From Nemopilema nomurai (lineage: Eukaryota; Cnidaria; Scyphozoa; Rhizostomeae; Rhizostomatidae): a DNA stretch of 64,000 nt. The notes under the pieces were generated by a model, which worked only from the letters and a program-made list of their open reading frames with translations, was not told where the DNA came from and ran no database searches. This document shows positions 1 through 17,278 of this stretch, piece after piece; positions within the stretch are counted from its first letter, which is position 1, and each line of letters begins with the position of its first letter. The position numbers and the translations under genes are program-made. The stretch is taken from assembly GCA_003864495.1 (NCBI GenBank), contig ML133451.1:336000-399999 (forward strand). The letters run 5' to 3'.

Positions 1-343
1 GAATGTCACCAAACCGCCTCGAAAACCTTTCGAAAATAGTTGGTCCTTTTTTGGAAAAGAAAAATATGTCCATTCCCAGTATTGTGCTAATCTCTCTCCA
101 TGCATTATTTTTTACTTGGCACTTCAAAATCCTTTAAGGATTTGTCATAAATTACCTTGTATTTTCCAACGCAATTCACTAATGTTTCGGGGACGATCTT
201 CGATTCAGCCATATTTTTCATATATTAATTCCTTACGTGAATATCGAATCAAAATGACGTCAAACTTTCCAACCCTGATCATTGACATAGGTTATATGAC
301 TGCAACTAACAAAATAACATTGCAGGCCTCGCAGGTAAAGTGT
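1..343. other. No gene recognised
   Basis: I see only short spurious reading frames here, with no protein family motif and no credible splice structure. It directly precedes a small inverted-repeat element. Confidence 0.5.
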
Positions 344-500
344 TTCCATATGAACTTTACCTGTCGGGAACATCGGAAGCAAGGCCGTAATTGCCGGAAA
401 AGTAGAAACCAGATCTACTCTTCCGATCCTTCCGATCACAGCATTTGCTGTCATCAATGTGTCGCAGGCAGCCTTCCGATCGTTACGGCTATATGGAAAC
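344..500. repeat. Short foldback/MITE-like element
   Basis: The left side carries GTTTCCATATG and the right side carries CTATATGGAAAC in inverted orientation. Beyond this 10-bp core the arms are degenerate but related (CCTGTCGGGAA against CTTCCGATCG). The interior is rich in CCGATC/GATCGG-type words. An imperfect foldback of roughly 160 bp fits a non-autonomous DNA element. Target-site duplications are not clear. Confidence 0.45.
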
Positions 501-511
501 CAGGCTTTACA

Positions 512-2177
512 GATGCAAGGGTTTAGAAATTAGAGGTGGCAGAAGAAAATTCCAAACAACAAACATATATTTTATCACATGAATCGTTAGAAATAGTTCA
601 AAAACATTCTAAACATGATACTGATAGGACTGTGAAATATCTAACTGAAGAGGAGGTTATTTTAGGTCGAATCACTCATTCAGTGAAGCTGCCACACAAG
701 AAGTTTACATCAGAAGTTGACTTGAAAAGAGCCATAATAATGTCAATACCCTTATTGTTGTTCGTAAAATATAAGAACCTGATCCAATAACTAGTCCAAG
801 GTCTTGGAGCTTTCGTTAGCTAAGTCGTTTGCATTGGCCATACTTCCCTGTTTTCCTCAACGTGAAGCCATCTATGAAGCCTCAAAACGAGATTAATTTT
901 CAGCCTGCTCCGAGGTTGGAATCAAAAAATTTTCTGCTTATTTCTCAGTTGTTTCAACCAACTTGGTGTTAATATATTCATGAAATTCAGTGCGCTGATT
1001 TGTTAGAATTGGGCGGAAGGGATTCACTGCCTTTTTCGTGACGTAGTTGAGTTGAAAAACAAAGAGACACAGTGGGAGAAACAACCAAGCTTTTTCTCCT
1101 TCGCAGCTCATTAAAGATAAAATCAATGTATCGGCCTTGGTGCATTGACATGCAAATCGAACAGAGTAACGGAAACTACAGCAAAAACAACTATTCAAGT
1201 TGTTGAAATCAGTTTAAAGAGGGATCATTCATGAGTTTAATGTAGTAACTGCGTTAGAACTTTAATTAAAAAGATTATTTTGGAAAAACTTTTGCACTGA
1301 AATCTCAGGGTATGCACTGCATACCTTACATACCCTGACGCTAGGCCACTGGTCTTGAGTCTAAGTCCCACTCGGGTCGGTTTTTTTTCCGAACTCTCTA
1401 TGATTCTTTGGAAATAGAAAAATAAAAGATATTTCAAGACAAGTCACCACTTTACAAGCAAAATTTCTGCGGAACTTTTCTAGATAAGGCCTTACTTTTC
1501 GCAATATAAGGGCTCAGTACTGGCAAAGATTCCTTTGCCACCTTTAAAAATGGCCGCCTAAACAAGACTTGCCTCACTCTGGGGGACTGAGTTAGACATC
1601 TAGTTTTCATTGATCTTCAGGCTATTGGACTTATCTATGATCTTCTAAAAAATTGTTTATTGCACTTTCTAAAGGGTCTGGAGATATTGTCAATACAACT
1701 ATAGGATACCTATTTGACATAATTTGGCCAGCGGCATATGCTTCCATGCATATGCAATATATCGCAAGGATGTGCATGTGAAATAAAAAGCGTTCTTCGT
1801 GGCCAGCATGTACTTCGACAGAAATGTCTTCCCTGTATTGCCATTCTCGTCCACCACGAATGTAACTTTTCTTGGTTTTCTTGGCCCCTGAGTTCTTATA
1901 AGGTGAAGAACAGCTTCCTGCCACTGTCGCAGCTTGGCAATTTATAATAAGCGATTTCACAATTTTTGCCGCCATTATGAATTGGCAAAAATGGCGGACA
2001 CGCAGCAAGTGAGCAAGTTACCGCAGAATTTCCAGTCAATTTTGTAGCTAGAATGGCGGATAAAATAATCAGCTAAATTATAATTTAAAAAATCTTTTAA
2101 AGGAATCTTAACATCATTAAATAATTTTCTCAAAAAAGGTTGCAAAGGCTTTAGAAATTGAAACTAGATATCTAGCT
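512..2177. other. No gene recognised
   Basis: Reading frames in this stretch are short and carry no recognisable motif. A tRNA-like word near 1350-1380 is too degenerate to call. Confidence 0.5.
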
Positions 2178-2769
2178 GACGATGGCAGGGGCGGATTCAG
2201 ACGGTTGCACCGGTTGCACGTGCAATCGTCAGATTTTGAGATCTGAATTTTTGCTGTGTGCCACAGTAAAAAAACTTTAAGGTCGATATCAAGGCAATGG
2301 CATTTATTCTTTAGTCCTTCTACTTTGAATCAGTGTCGCTTGGCCCTTGGTTACAGCGACATTGCTGTCATCGCGGAAGCTTCATCGTCTCACCCCTGGA
2401 AATCACCAATTTGAGCTGAAGGGATATCACCAATTTGTTTGTCTACTCATCATTGAATACGTAGCCACTGTCTTATTGTTTATCTAGATGGCATAAATTA
2501 TAACTGGTCCCATATATTTTTTATATAAGGCTTGTAGGCCGAAATGGCCCATCGCCAACACAATTACCATACATACAAGATGATAATTAAATTAATAAAA
2601 ACTCAGAACATAAGTACAGCTTAACAATAAATCTCAGAAAACAGCCAACAGAATTACTATACTTACAAGTTAACATAATTACAAATTAACAATAAATCTC
2701 AGAAAACAGCAAACAGCTAATACAAAGATAAACAGATAAAAAAAATGATGACGAGCTGGAAAGTTTACG

Positions 2770-5700
2770 TTACGAGGATATGCACGTAGAGGACTTCCCA
2801 AATAATTCCCGTGACTCAAAAGCCAGCGATATAAAATTGGCTATCGATATCAGACAATCCGTATCTTCTTGACTCATCAACCAAATAAACTTATCACAAA
2901 GGTCAAGGGATGATATTCTGGGAAATTTTGAATAAATCATAGATAACATAGAATTCCTAGCAGTCTCGTAAAGGGGACAAACTAATAAAAAATGAATTTC
3001 GTCCTCCACAGCAGTTTTATTAAAAGATTGACAATACGGACATTTTCTATCAATCCTAGGAATAGGATTCTTCCCGTATCTACCTGTTTCAATCCTGAGG
3101 TTGTGGGCACTGAGACGTAGGTTTTGCAAAGTTGGATCTTTTCTTTTTGCTAGGTATCAAGTCTAAGTAATGCTCAAACTTATAAACAGTTTTGAAAGAT
3201 GCGTATGTACAAAGCTTTTATTGAGAATAGCTTGTTCTTTTAAATTTTCCATAATTTTTGACCTAAAATGGGAAGACACTTTTGATTTCACGATAGTGGA
3301 GTTATCGGTTGTATGTATTCTGTAAAGGGTCATCAGGAACGGGCAATACTGACCCAATTAGAAACACCGGAATCTGCATCATTACTTAACATTTGAAGAG
3401 CTCTGTATGCATATCTGGAGGAATCAAGATTTATTAAACGAATATAAAATTTTAAGATATTAATGTGTCTATGTTCAAGCAACGAACAACGTCCCAACTC
3501 CGCATAAACCCCAAGAGACGTTGTAGATCCTTTAACACCTAGGGTTGACTTGCAAGCCATAAGATGAATTTTTTCCAGGCATTCCCATGTACCAAATCCC
3601 CATACGTCAGTGGCATAATTTAGAATAGGAAGTATTGTACTGTCAAATAAAAATAGAAACAGTCCTGGGTTGAAACCATCCCATTCGTTGCTTTTGGATA
3701 AGAGAGCAAAGTAAGATTTTTGAGCTTTTTGCTTAATTATATCAACATGAGCACTGTAGGAACCATTAGATTTAAAAGTTACTCCAAGGTATTTGTACTC
3801 ATTGCATTCTTTGATCTCTTTATCACCAAATTTCCAAATTTTGCATGCCTTAGATCTTTTCTTGTTTTTTCTTATAACCATTATCTTGGTTTTGGAAGTA
3901 TTTATCTCCATATTAATGGACAAGCAGAACTGGTTTAGCTCGTTCAACTGGGATTGCAGATCATCAGCAGAATTAGCTAATAAAACTAAGTCATCAGCAT
4001 ATAAAAGGGTGCAGATATTTCCATCACCCAATCTGACACCGGTAGACACAGCATTAATATTTGAGTCTAAGTCATTAAGAAACAAAGTGAACAGCAACGG
4101 ACTTAACAAACAACCTTGCCTAACACCACGATGGCAGGAAAATAGATTAGTTAGGCTGTCTTGGCCCCTTACACAGGACTTAACTTTTGCATACAGGGAA
4201 TTAATGACATCTAACACTTTACCATTAATACCATAAGACAACAGTGTATCAATAAGAATTTTGTAGTCAACGGAATCAAAAGCTTTCTAAAAATCCACAA
4301 AGCATAAATAAAGAGTTTTCTTACTAGCAAATGTGTTCTCAATTAAAGCATGAAGCGTAAAAATGTGATCGGAGGCTCGATATGATTTTCTATAAGCAAT
4401 TTGATTCTCCTTGAGAATGTTAAACTCTTCCACTGTCTGATTCAGGCGGTTTAGAAGAATACCCAAGAAAAGCTTTCCGAAAATGCTAAGCAAGGTAATC
4501 CCTCTATAGTTGTCAAGATATTTTGTGTCACCACCTTTAAAAAGCAAAACAATGACACCTACAGACCATTCTTCTGGGAAGTCACCAGAATCTAGAATTT
4601 TATTAAAAAGTTTAACAAAGAGAGTAAAATAACGGTCATTTAAATGTTTGAAGAGTTCAGCATTCAACAAATCAAGACCAGGTGCTTTGCCAGATTTGAG
4701 TTTTTCAACCATATTCTTCACTTCCAATAAATCAATTTGTTCATTTAGTTTAGAATCTATAAGAGTGAATAAGTCGTTACCGGAATCATCAGCAGCCGCA
4801 AAGTGACTTGGGTTTTTAGGGGGAGAAACAGGAGTATTTTTACTAAGAAGATCATTAAAAAAGGCATAGATTTGCTCATTTGAAAAATCTATTGACGATT
4901 TACTGGAAGATGACATTGAAAGATTTTTCCAAAACTGCTTTGGACATTCATTTTTAGCAGCCAAAGCTCTTCTTTCGCATTTGTAAGGTAGGAAGCGCGT
5001 TTTCTTTTCAAAAGAGCTTTGTGTCTCTTTTTCTCTAATTTGTAAACCTCATGTAAAGTATTAGAACGTATTGGGTCAGGTTTATTGAGTCTCAGGGCTG
5101 CTTGTAAGGCCTTACGTGAAGTACTTAGCAGTTTTTTGCTGGACTTACACTCGTTATCAAACCAAACAAAATGTTTTTTCTTCGGTACGTTACTAGAAAA
5201 AATTTTCTTAGTTCTAAGACAACCTTCCGCAATTTGAGTTAAATGTTTGCGCATTAATGCAACAGTATGACCAACAGGAATGGACTTGTCATCAAGATCA
5301 GTTTCCAAATTTTCCAGAAAAGCCAGGGTATTATCATTTTCGATAAAAAGTTGGGGTGTATTGTTTTGTGTAATTGCTCATAAGAACATCAACCGCCGAG
5401 GAAGATACATTGTCGGGCTTGCTAGAGCTAACTGTTGAAATATTACAATTAACACTTTGCTTAATTGAGATCTCAATAGGAGAATGATCGGAAAAGCTAC
5501 TCATGTTCCCAACTTTAAGGCCACTAATCAGACCAAATGTTTTCTGATTTGCAAGAGCGTAATCTACTGTGCTGTTACCATTGGACGTGAAACAAGAAAA
5601 ATGTGATGAGCGGTTTTTATCAGTACGGCCATTAAGGATCCGAAGGCCTGCAGTTTTACAGAATTCAATTAGCAATCGACCGCTATGGTTAATTGTATTA

Positions 5701-6332
5701 TCACTAGATTGCCTAGTAATTAGAGCAGTGTCTGGCGAGTAATCATTAGCGACCGGTAGAAAATCGTCTACTGAATCATTTACGATAAAATCTGGCAATG
5801 TCCCAGTTCTACCATTGAAATCACCAAGAATTAAAATAGATCCTTTTGCGTCATAATTAGCACATTCGTCTTGTAAGATATCAAAATTTAGGCTTCTGCC
5901 AGATTTAAACCAAATTGAGTCACTCGGTGGAATATAAACAAAGCAAACAAAGAGATCATCGGCAAGGCCAAAGGCAATTTTATCAAATCGACACCAAAAA
6001 TGATATGCATCCGATTGTAAAATATGGCACCATGATGCCAGAGAGTTACGAACGAAAAGAGACATCCCGCCAGAAGACCTCCCATAGCGAGAAGTTCTGC
6101 ACCCCAACTGATGGAAGACAGAAAAGTTTTCGTTAAGATCACGAAATTCGGGATCACCTTGATCTCGCCATGTTTCAGATAGACAAACAATATCATTATT
6201 TTCCAGAGCTTGAGAAAGTTCATTGTCACGATCACCAAATGCCTCGGCTACTTTTAACTTTTTTAAACCGTTGATATTCCAAGCGCAAAGCCGTAATGTG
6301 CTAGGAACAGAGTGACTGACCTTTTTTGGCAT
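2770..6332 (-). pseudogene. LINE ORF2: APE endonuclease plus reverse transcriptase, broken
   Basis: The endonuclease part (6332-5334) shows LRLCAWNINGL, VCLSETW, LILGDFNGR and the terminal SDHSPIEI, which are the catalytic blocks of APE-type nucleases. The RT part (about 4964-3333) shows GKAPGLD, YRGITLLS, ENQIAYRK, RQGCLLSPLLF and the catalytic LLYADDLVLLA. The C-terminus (3129-2770) has a CPYC-x18-H-x4-C zinc knuckle (FLLVCPLY). The frame shifts near 5320, again near 4950 and near 3340, and a TAG at 4287-4289 interrupts the RT just before KAFDS. It is therefore a degenerate copy. The linker 5308-4889 is basic and lies in a different frame. Confidence 0.88.
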
Positions 6333-6409
6333 AGAATATAGATTACGAATTGCACGATAACTATTTGATTGTGTATGTAAATGAAAATTAGAAAAACGAT
6401 GGTGAGTTT

Positions 6410-7555
6410 TTATAAAAGGACCATTTCGGCCACCCCCCTATGCACTGTTTGTAAGACGGAAAAATCGTTGTATGAACGTACCTCGTGAATGAACGAGTCG
6501 TTGAAATGCTTATATTTTATACGACCGTCAATAGTCCATACGCGCTCAATGTTAAGGGGTCCCCGATTAGCGTTTATTTCATTAAGCATACTTTTTATGC
6601 CACGGGCGAGGTCCTCTGTTATTTTAATGCTCTTGGCTTCCTTTTTCTTTTTCATAATATGTTCCTTCGACTTGTGTGAAAGAAACTTTACCAAAATTGC
6701 ACGTGGGTACTTTCCAAAGCGTCGTCCTACACGGTGGACGATATCAATTTCAGAAGCCGTAATCTCCACATTTAGCTCCGTCTTTAAATGAGAGATGACA
6801 ACCTCTTCGACATTTTCCCCGTCAGATTCGATAACATTGTGAATCCTCACCGAGCTTTTTCTTGAATATTGTTCCAGGCGATCAAGTTCGAAAGCAGCAT
6901 CCTTTACACGGGAATTTGTTTCATTTACATGAGAATTCAAACAATCAAGGTCTTTCTCAAAATTGACTTGCCTTGATTCCAGTTCCCCGACAGAATTTTG
7001 AACTTTTCTTATTTCCTTTTCAACCAGATCGACACGAGAAATTATGGCCTTTTGATTATGGAGAATTGATTCTTGGCCCACCTTTAAGCATTGTAGAACT
7101 TCATGAATGGCAGAAAGCTCGGATGCGAAATTGGATGATGAAGAGCCTTTTTTCCCAATTTTAGAGGTATCAATTGATACAGGCATAGTAATCGAAGCAT
7201 CGGTTGACTTGGACGAGCTGCTGCAATTCGTTGTGGGACCAGGGTTGAGTTCAACATCACCGGATAAAATCAAGCACCAAACCAAGAAAGAAGCGAGAGA
7301 AGGCACAGATTTGCACCGATACTTCACCAAAATCTTACGGCACGATTTGGATGCTTTAAAATTGACCCATTGCTTTTTCCCTTTACCCAGTGAATCGACG
7401 ATAGCATAAGAACAACAAGCATTATAATCACTATCCAGGAACGAGTATGTGGCCGAAAAACGATAAAGAAAAAGTGCGCAAGCCAAAAACATCAGAGCTC
7501 CTTTAAACACGACCATCCTGCGCGCGATTTTTTGCGAATATATGGGGAGCAACAA
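6410..7555 (-). CDS. LINE ORF1 protein with N-terminal 2A-like motif
   Basis: An uninterrupted 381-residue frame. Residues about 15-33 are strongly hydrophobic, as are residues 84-98, which run straight into a 2A-like motif, DVELNPGP, at residues 100-107. About residues 140-225 are a heptad-rich coiled coil with many E/K/L/V residues. After LEQYSRKSSVRIHNV comes the conserved ORF1 nucleic-acid-binding module, including IDIVHRVGR and ILVKF, up to about residue 350. If the 2A motif works, translation would yield a 106-residue hydrophobic leader and a separate 275-residue ORF1 protein. 2A motifs at the N-terminus of ORF1 are known from animal CR1/L2-type LINEs. ORF2 follows about 80 bases downstream. 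The start at 7555 is the first ATG of the frame. Confidence 0.85.
   Translation of the reverse strand: MLLPIYSQKIARRMVVFKGALMFLACALFLYRFSATYSFLDSDYNACCSYAIVDSLGKGKKQWVNFKASKSCRKILVKYRCKSVPSLASFLVWCLILSGDVELNPGPTTNCSSSSKSTDASITMPVSIDTSKIGKKGSSSSNFASELSAIHEVLQCLKVGQESILHNQKAIISRVDLVEKEIRKVQNSVGELESRQVNFEKDLDCLNSHVNETNSRVKDAAFELDRLEQYSRKSSVRIHNVIESDGENVEEVVISHLKTELNVEITASEIDIVHRVGRRFGKYPRAILVKFLSHKSKEHIMKKKKEAKSIKITEDLARGIKSMLNEINANRGPLNIERVWTIDGRIKYKHFNDSFIHEVRSYNDFSVLQTVHRGVAEMVLL
7235..7258 (-). other. 2A-like ribosome-skipping motif in ORF1
   Basis: The eight codons read DVELNPGP, matching the 2A consensus D-x-E-x-N-P-G-P. The preceding residues are hydrophobic (SFLVWCLILSG), as in known LINE 2A signals. 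The predicted skip is between Gly106 and Pro107. Function is inferred from the motif alone. Confidence 0.8.
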
Positions 7556-7795
7556 TCGTGCAACCGTCGCATAAAATTATAAGATGCGCGGTCATCTTTT
7601 AACAATATGTTTTGGGACGAAAATCAAAATCTATTGTTTTTGGTGCAACTGTCATGGCCGCCAGAGACCTGAATTCACTATACTGCAGTTACGTCACACG
7701 GTTGCACCATGGTTGCACAAATATGCGAAGAATTTGCTCTGGACACACAGCCTCTCTTGAGGGCAGGGACCCGCTTCCTTTTTCTTGGCCTGGGC

Positions 7796-8560
7796 TCAAA
7801 TCAAATCAAATCAAATCAAAAAACTTTTCAGCAACAAATCAATTAATTACAGGATACGTCATGCTAGTTGTTAAGATACAATCATTAATAACAATAAAGA
7901 TTACATTATAGGGAACAACATAAGATATTTATAAGATCAGCTGATGGACACATGGAAAAAACTCATGAAGGAGCTATCAGAGCCATGTGCCCAATTTGAC
8001 GTGAAATGACGAGAATTTAATATAAGTTTTGTTTGAATAACAACAGTAAGAATAAAAAAATAACAATTGAAAAAATAACAATTAAAAAAGAAAAGTAAAA
8101 AAGAAAAACAGAAATCAAATAATAATGGTTTAAAATATGCACAAATAGTTAAATTGTGTTAGAATGGAATAAATAGGACTAAAGGTTCTCTAGAAGATAG
8201 TTTTCCATGTTTCTTTTGAAAGATTGCTCTTTAATCAAGTGAGTTTCACGCGGATTCAGGAACATTTCAGTCGTTTACTTGATGGGAACATTACATAAAA
8301 TCGCTCTTTTAATTGAAACGCGCGATGAGATTTCCTTGCAGAGAAGTTACCACCGGATGATTGCCTAAACATTAGCAGCGGAGAGACTGCTCTTCCAGCG
8401 AGGTAACTGTAGATTTTACATTCATTAAGATGACTTGTTTCAACTTTAAAGACATATTTTGCCCTGCTTTCCCAATACAAACAACGTAATGTGCATAGTT
8501 TTGTATTGCTATCAACATAGCATGAGGGCTCTTGCATGAGATATTGCCAAATCAATAGAG
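7796..8560 (-). mobile_element. 3' end of a second LINE
   Basis: On the minus strand a frame (8555-8256, continuing in a shifted frame to about 8170) ends in SFKRNMENYLLENL and a stop, the style of a LINE ORF2 C-terminus. It is followed by about 370 bases of AT-rich 3' UTR and a terminal TTTGA pentanucleotide run (7796-7821, seen as TCAAA repeats on the plus strand). Short microsatellite tails are typical of CR1/L2/RTE-like elements. It is 5'-truncated, with no RT core. The family is uncertain. Confidence 0.55.
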
Positions 8561-8689
8561 AAAAATAGAAAATTAGCGAATTTTTGCCAATTTAAGCCCC
8601 CAAGCTTTACATCCTTGAATGTGCACCATATTTGGTATTGAAATAACAAAAGCTTATTAAAGAAATTCTTGGTCATCCATTCCTGTAGT

Positions 8690-8830
8690 ACACGTTTTTT
8701 TATAGAAATCGGTTTATATGAAACCTAGTATTAGAACCCTAAAAGCTTAAGAAACTTTTACAACTAAACCAATATTTGTAAGAAACTCCAAAGAAATAAG
8801 ATGACTTTCTGAGCCGGAAAATAATACGTC
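8690..8830. repeat. Dispersed repeat, copy 1
   Basis: The words CTAAAAGCTTAAGAAACTTTT and AAACTCCAAAGAAATAAGATG recur with few changes at about 17958-18075, in the same orientation. The family is unknown and no coding content is seen. Confidence 0.5.
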
Positions 8831-9428
8831 AAAAATCGATTTTTGCTTGATTTAAATTTGCTAACACATTTTTATTTAGAGTAACACAGGTTGTTTCGCC
8901 AATGGCAATTTTTTCAGCATATGTTCCCAAAATGCACAGGTATTTTAAATGAAACTAGGACTGAAAACTCCCCAGCGAAATCATTTTATTTTGACAGCTA
9001 ACTGTTTTCATGCATCAACTGTTTTGATCACATACGACCATGGCAAATTGAGCGGAAGTCGGTAATCTCAAATTGAATACCTCCCTCCTGCGCGTATGGT
9101 GACACTTTATTGGGACGCTTTCATCAAACGGCCAGTAGCGGCTACTACTGCCGCAGCATATTTCTAATGACCATGGTGATATATAGCTGTTTGGAAATCA
9201 CCCAGCCACCCCTGTATTGGGGGTTTGTGTATTATTTGTAGCCTTTGAGTTATGAAATACATACATTTAACCCAAAGAGCAATTTAACACGACAAGAAAA
9301 CCTGTCTGTTTCTCTGTCTGTTTTCTCGTATCAAGGGCGTTTCCGGCTTTGATAAAAGGCGTGGTCTAGAGACACGCCCTTATTGTGCAACCGTCACATT
9401 TTTTTCTGTATCCTCCCCTGGATGGTGG

Positions 9429-11415
9429 ATAGCAGCAAGAAAGAAAACAGTTCAATATTGCTTACATTATCAGGTTCAGCTAACAGCTCCCAGACCTCTT
9501 CTAGGCTATGCAAACACCAAGTTTAAATCAAATAATTTAGGGCTCATTTGTAATTTACATGCATCGTTGATTGAGTCTGTAAAGCAACCCCACCTAGCAT
9601 GGTGCATACAGAACAAAGGTATTATTTTGCAATTACATTGCCTGCCAAAAGTCCTTGGAACACCTGCCAAATGCTGAGAGTCAGCAAAATTTCAAATGCT
9701 CTTTTTATCGGTTGAACTTTTCGCAAAGCATTCGTTTGTGCGACCAAAGCCAATCTTCGGCTCCGGCTTTCCTCCACACTCAAGTTTTGGTTTGATTTTC
9801 AGATTCAGAGCATCAAAAACTATCAAACTAAAGGAATTTTCAATTTGGTCATTTTTCAATGTGCCCCCTTTTAGCCTTGTTTGATCTGCAAGCTGACAAG
9901 TCCATCACAACCTTCCCCTGGAGGCTTTGTTCAAAATCTCAGAACGTGGCAAGGCTCATGCACGAAAAGTCATCATGCGCATGCGTTAATCAATGAACAA
10001 ATTCGGACCATAAACCGAAACCAGAAGCCAATTGTACATAAACGATTTCACGGAATAAGCCAATGGAAATGTGTCTAAGAGTTCCAGGTTTTATGCATGT
10101 AGTTTAAAGCTAGGAGCCCGACCGAACTCGGCCTTGCCCTAAACAAGTTTCAAGACAACGGAACTGAAATCTGAGGTATATTCTTATTTTTGAATTTTTT
10201 GAAATAAAAATGCTGAATGAGTCTGCTTGTACCGCGGGCACAGTGTACAATGTGATAGTGTCCGTATGATGGTACCCGTTAGTAACACACGTCAATAGGA
10301 TTATCCCAAACCTTGATTCTCACCACATCTTTTAGTAGTGGGAGGGTGCTATTTGGGGATTGCGTTTGTGCTTAAATGCTCTGTTTTTAGTGCAAGCAAG
10401 TGTGCTAAACTATCATGAATTTGATTAAGCTACGTTGTTCATTTGCCCAATAAAAGAGACAAGTCCTGTCTATGCTGTCTCTACGGCCACAGGCCTGTAT
10501 TTAAATTTGTTGTCTATGACCAGGCCTATCAGATTTGTTTCACAATGTCACGACTTCAGTTCCATTATTTTCTTTTGCAAAAATACCAGCTGTTTATAAT
10601 TAGTCCATTCCATACCAGAACATTAGCATGGTTTCACCTACCTAAGAGTTTACACAGGTTTCTTAGAATGCAAGAATATGATTTTTCAGACCTAAGAAAT
10701 GGCAGACAATAATGCAGTCTTTTTGCAAAGCTGTTTAAGTCACTGTTCTCTCAATTCTAATTTGTTCAACTATTTGCAGTGAGTTCTGAATGGGTGGTTT
10801 AAAGTTTTTGCATTTGTTGATGATTTGACATGGAATGAAATTAGTTTTAAATAAGCAAGGTTATTACATCACGCTATAATAGATGATATTCCATTTCAGT
10901 TCACCCACTCACTTAAACAAAACTCCATGTTTAATAAAATTTTGTGATTTGGTAGGTAGTCCACAGCAGGGTTATTCCTTAAAATATTTACTTTAGTAGA
11001 AAAATTCTAGACCTAAATATTCTCAATGAAAACATTTTAAGAATCCACCAATGTCAGTAGCCAATGAAATCTGTAAATTTGTTTTTGGTTTCTGCCAAAT
11101 TTCTTCATGACTTTTAAATTAGAGAGAAGACATGATATTTTATTGATTCTTGCAGACATATATATCAAAATTATTTCACCACTCTCCTGATAAAAGCTTA
11201 CTTCCTGGTGGTAATTTTGCTATTTTTTGCCTTGCAGCAATATACTTGCCTTTTTTATGTATAATATGGAATGTGACAAGGCTACTTTAGATTCCAGGCT
11301 TTATGCAATCAACATACAGTTGTGAATTGATGTGCCTTCTGAGTATCAACCGTGCTTATATTCACCAACAGTTATCTGTATCAGCAATACATTTATGCAT
11401 TTGCTTTTTTTATAG
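9429..11415. other. Upstream region of GAPDH, no coding gene recognised
   Basis: No coding exon is visible. A pyrimidine-rich tract ending TTTTTTTATAG at 11415 looks like a splice acceptor 22 bases before the GAPDH start codon, so a non-coding first exon and 5' UTR intron probably lie somewhere here. I could not place the transcription start. Confidence 0.4.
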
Positions 11416-11437
11416 TCAAAGTAATTTAATTGGAACA

Positions 11438-17148
<5,711 letters not shown>

Positions 17149-17272
17149 AGGTTAAAGTCCAAGATCTGACCAAACTTGCATTTTGTATTACTTGCTGGAA
17201 GACATTGTCGCAGAAAGCTCCTCTTGAACTGTGTGCTTGTAATTTGTTTGATAGATTTCCTCTGGATTTAGA

Positions 17273-17278
17273 AATAAA
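17273..17278 (+). terminator. GAPDH poly(A) signal
   Basis: The canonical AATAAA lies 125 bases after the GAPDH stop, a normal short 3' UTR. Confidence 0.75.

Larger units (their letters stand above)
2530..7620 (-). mobile_element. Near full-length APE-type non-LTR retrotransposon (CR1/L2-like)
   Basis: Two tandem reading frames on the minus strand encode an ORF1 protein with coiled coil (7555-6410) and an endonuclease/reverse transcriptase ORF2 (6332-2770). The order ORF1, APE endonuclease, RT, C-terminal zinc knuckle is that of CR1/L2-type LINEs. The 3' region lies at about 2530-2770 and contains two near-identical stretches (AACAATAAATCTCAGAAAAC at about 2624 and 2687). ORF1 is open, while ORF2 is broken by frameshifts and a stop, so the copy is probably inactive. 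The exact 5' end (about 7600) and 3' end (about 2530) are estimates. Confidence 0.88.
2186..9420. mobile_element. Outer hAT-like DNA element containing two LINE insertions
   Basis: The left end reads CAGGGGCGGATTCAG and the reverse complement of the right end reads CAGGGGAGGATACAG, 13 of 15 identical. Both ends also carry GACGGTTGCAC a little further inward. CAGGGGCGGA-type termini are common in hAT elements. The 8-bp flanks GACGATGG (2178-2185) and GATGGTGG (9421-9428) agree at 6 of 8 positions, as expected for an old hAT target duplication. No transposase reading frame is visible, so this looks like a non-autonomous or gutted element expanded to 7.2 kb by the LINEs inside it. The pairing of these two ends is inference. 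Confidence 0.5.

Noticed and set aside
1335..1385. tRNA or tRNA-derived SINE around GAGTCTAAGTCCCACTC
   Set aside because: The resemblance is weak, with no acceptor or anticodon stem and no poly(A)-like tail or second copy.
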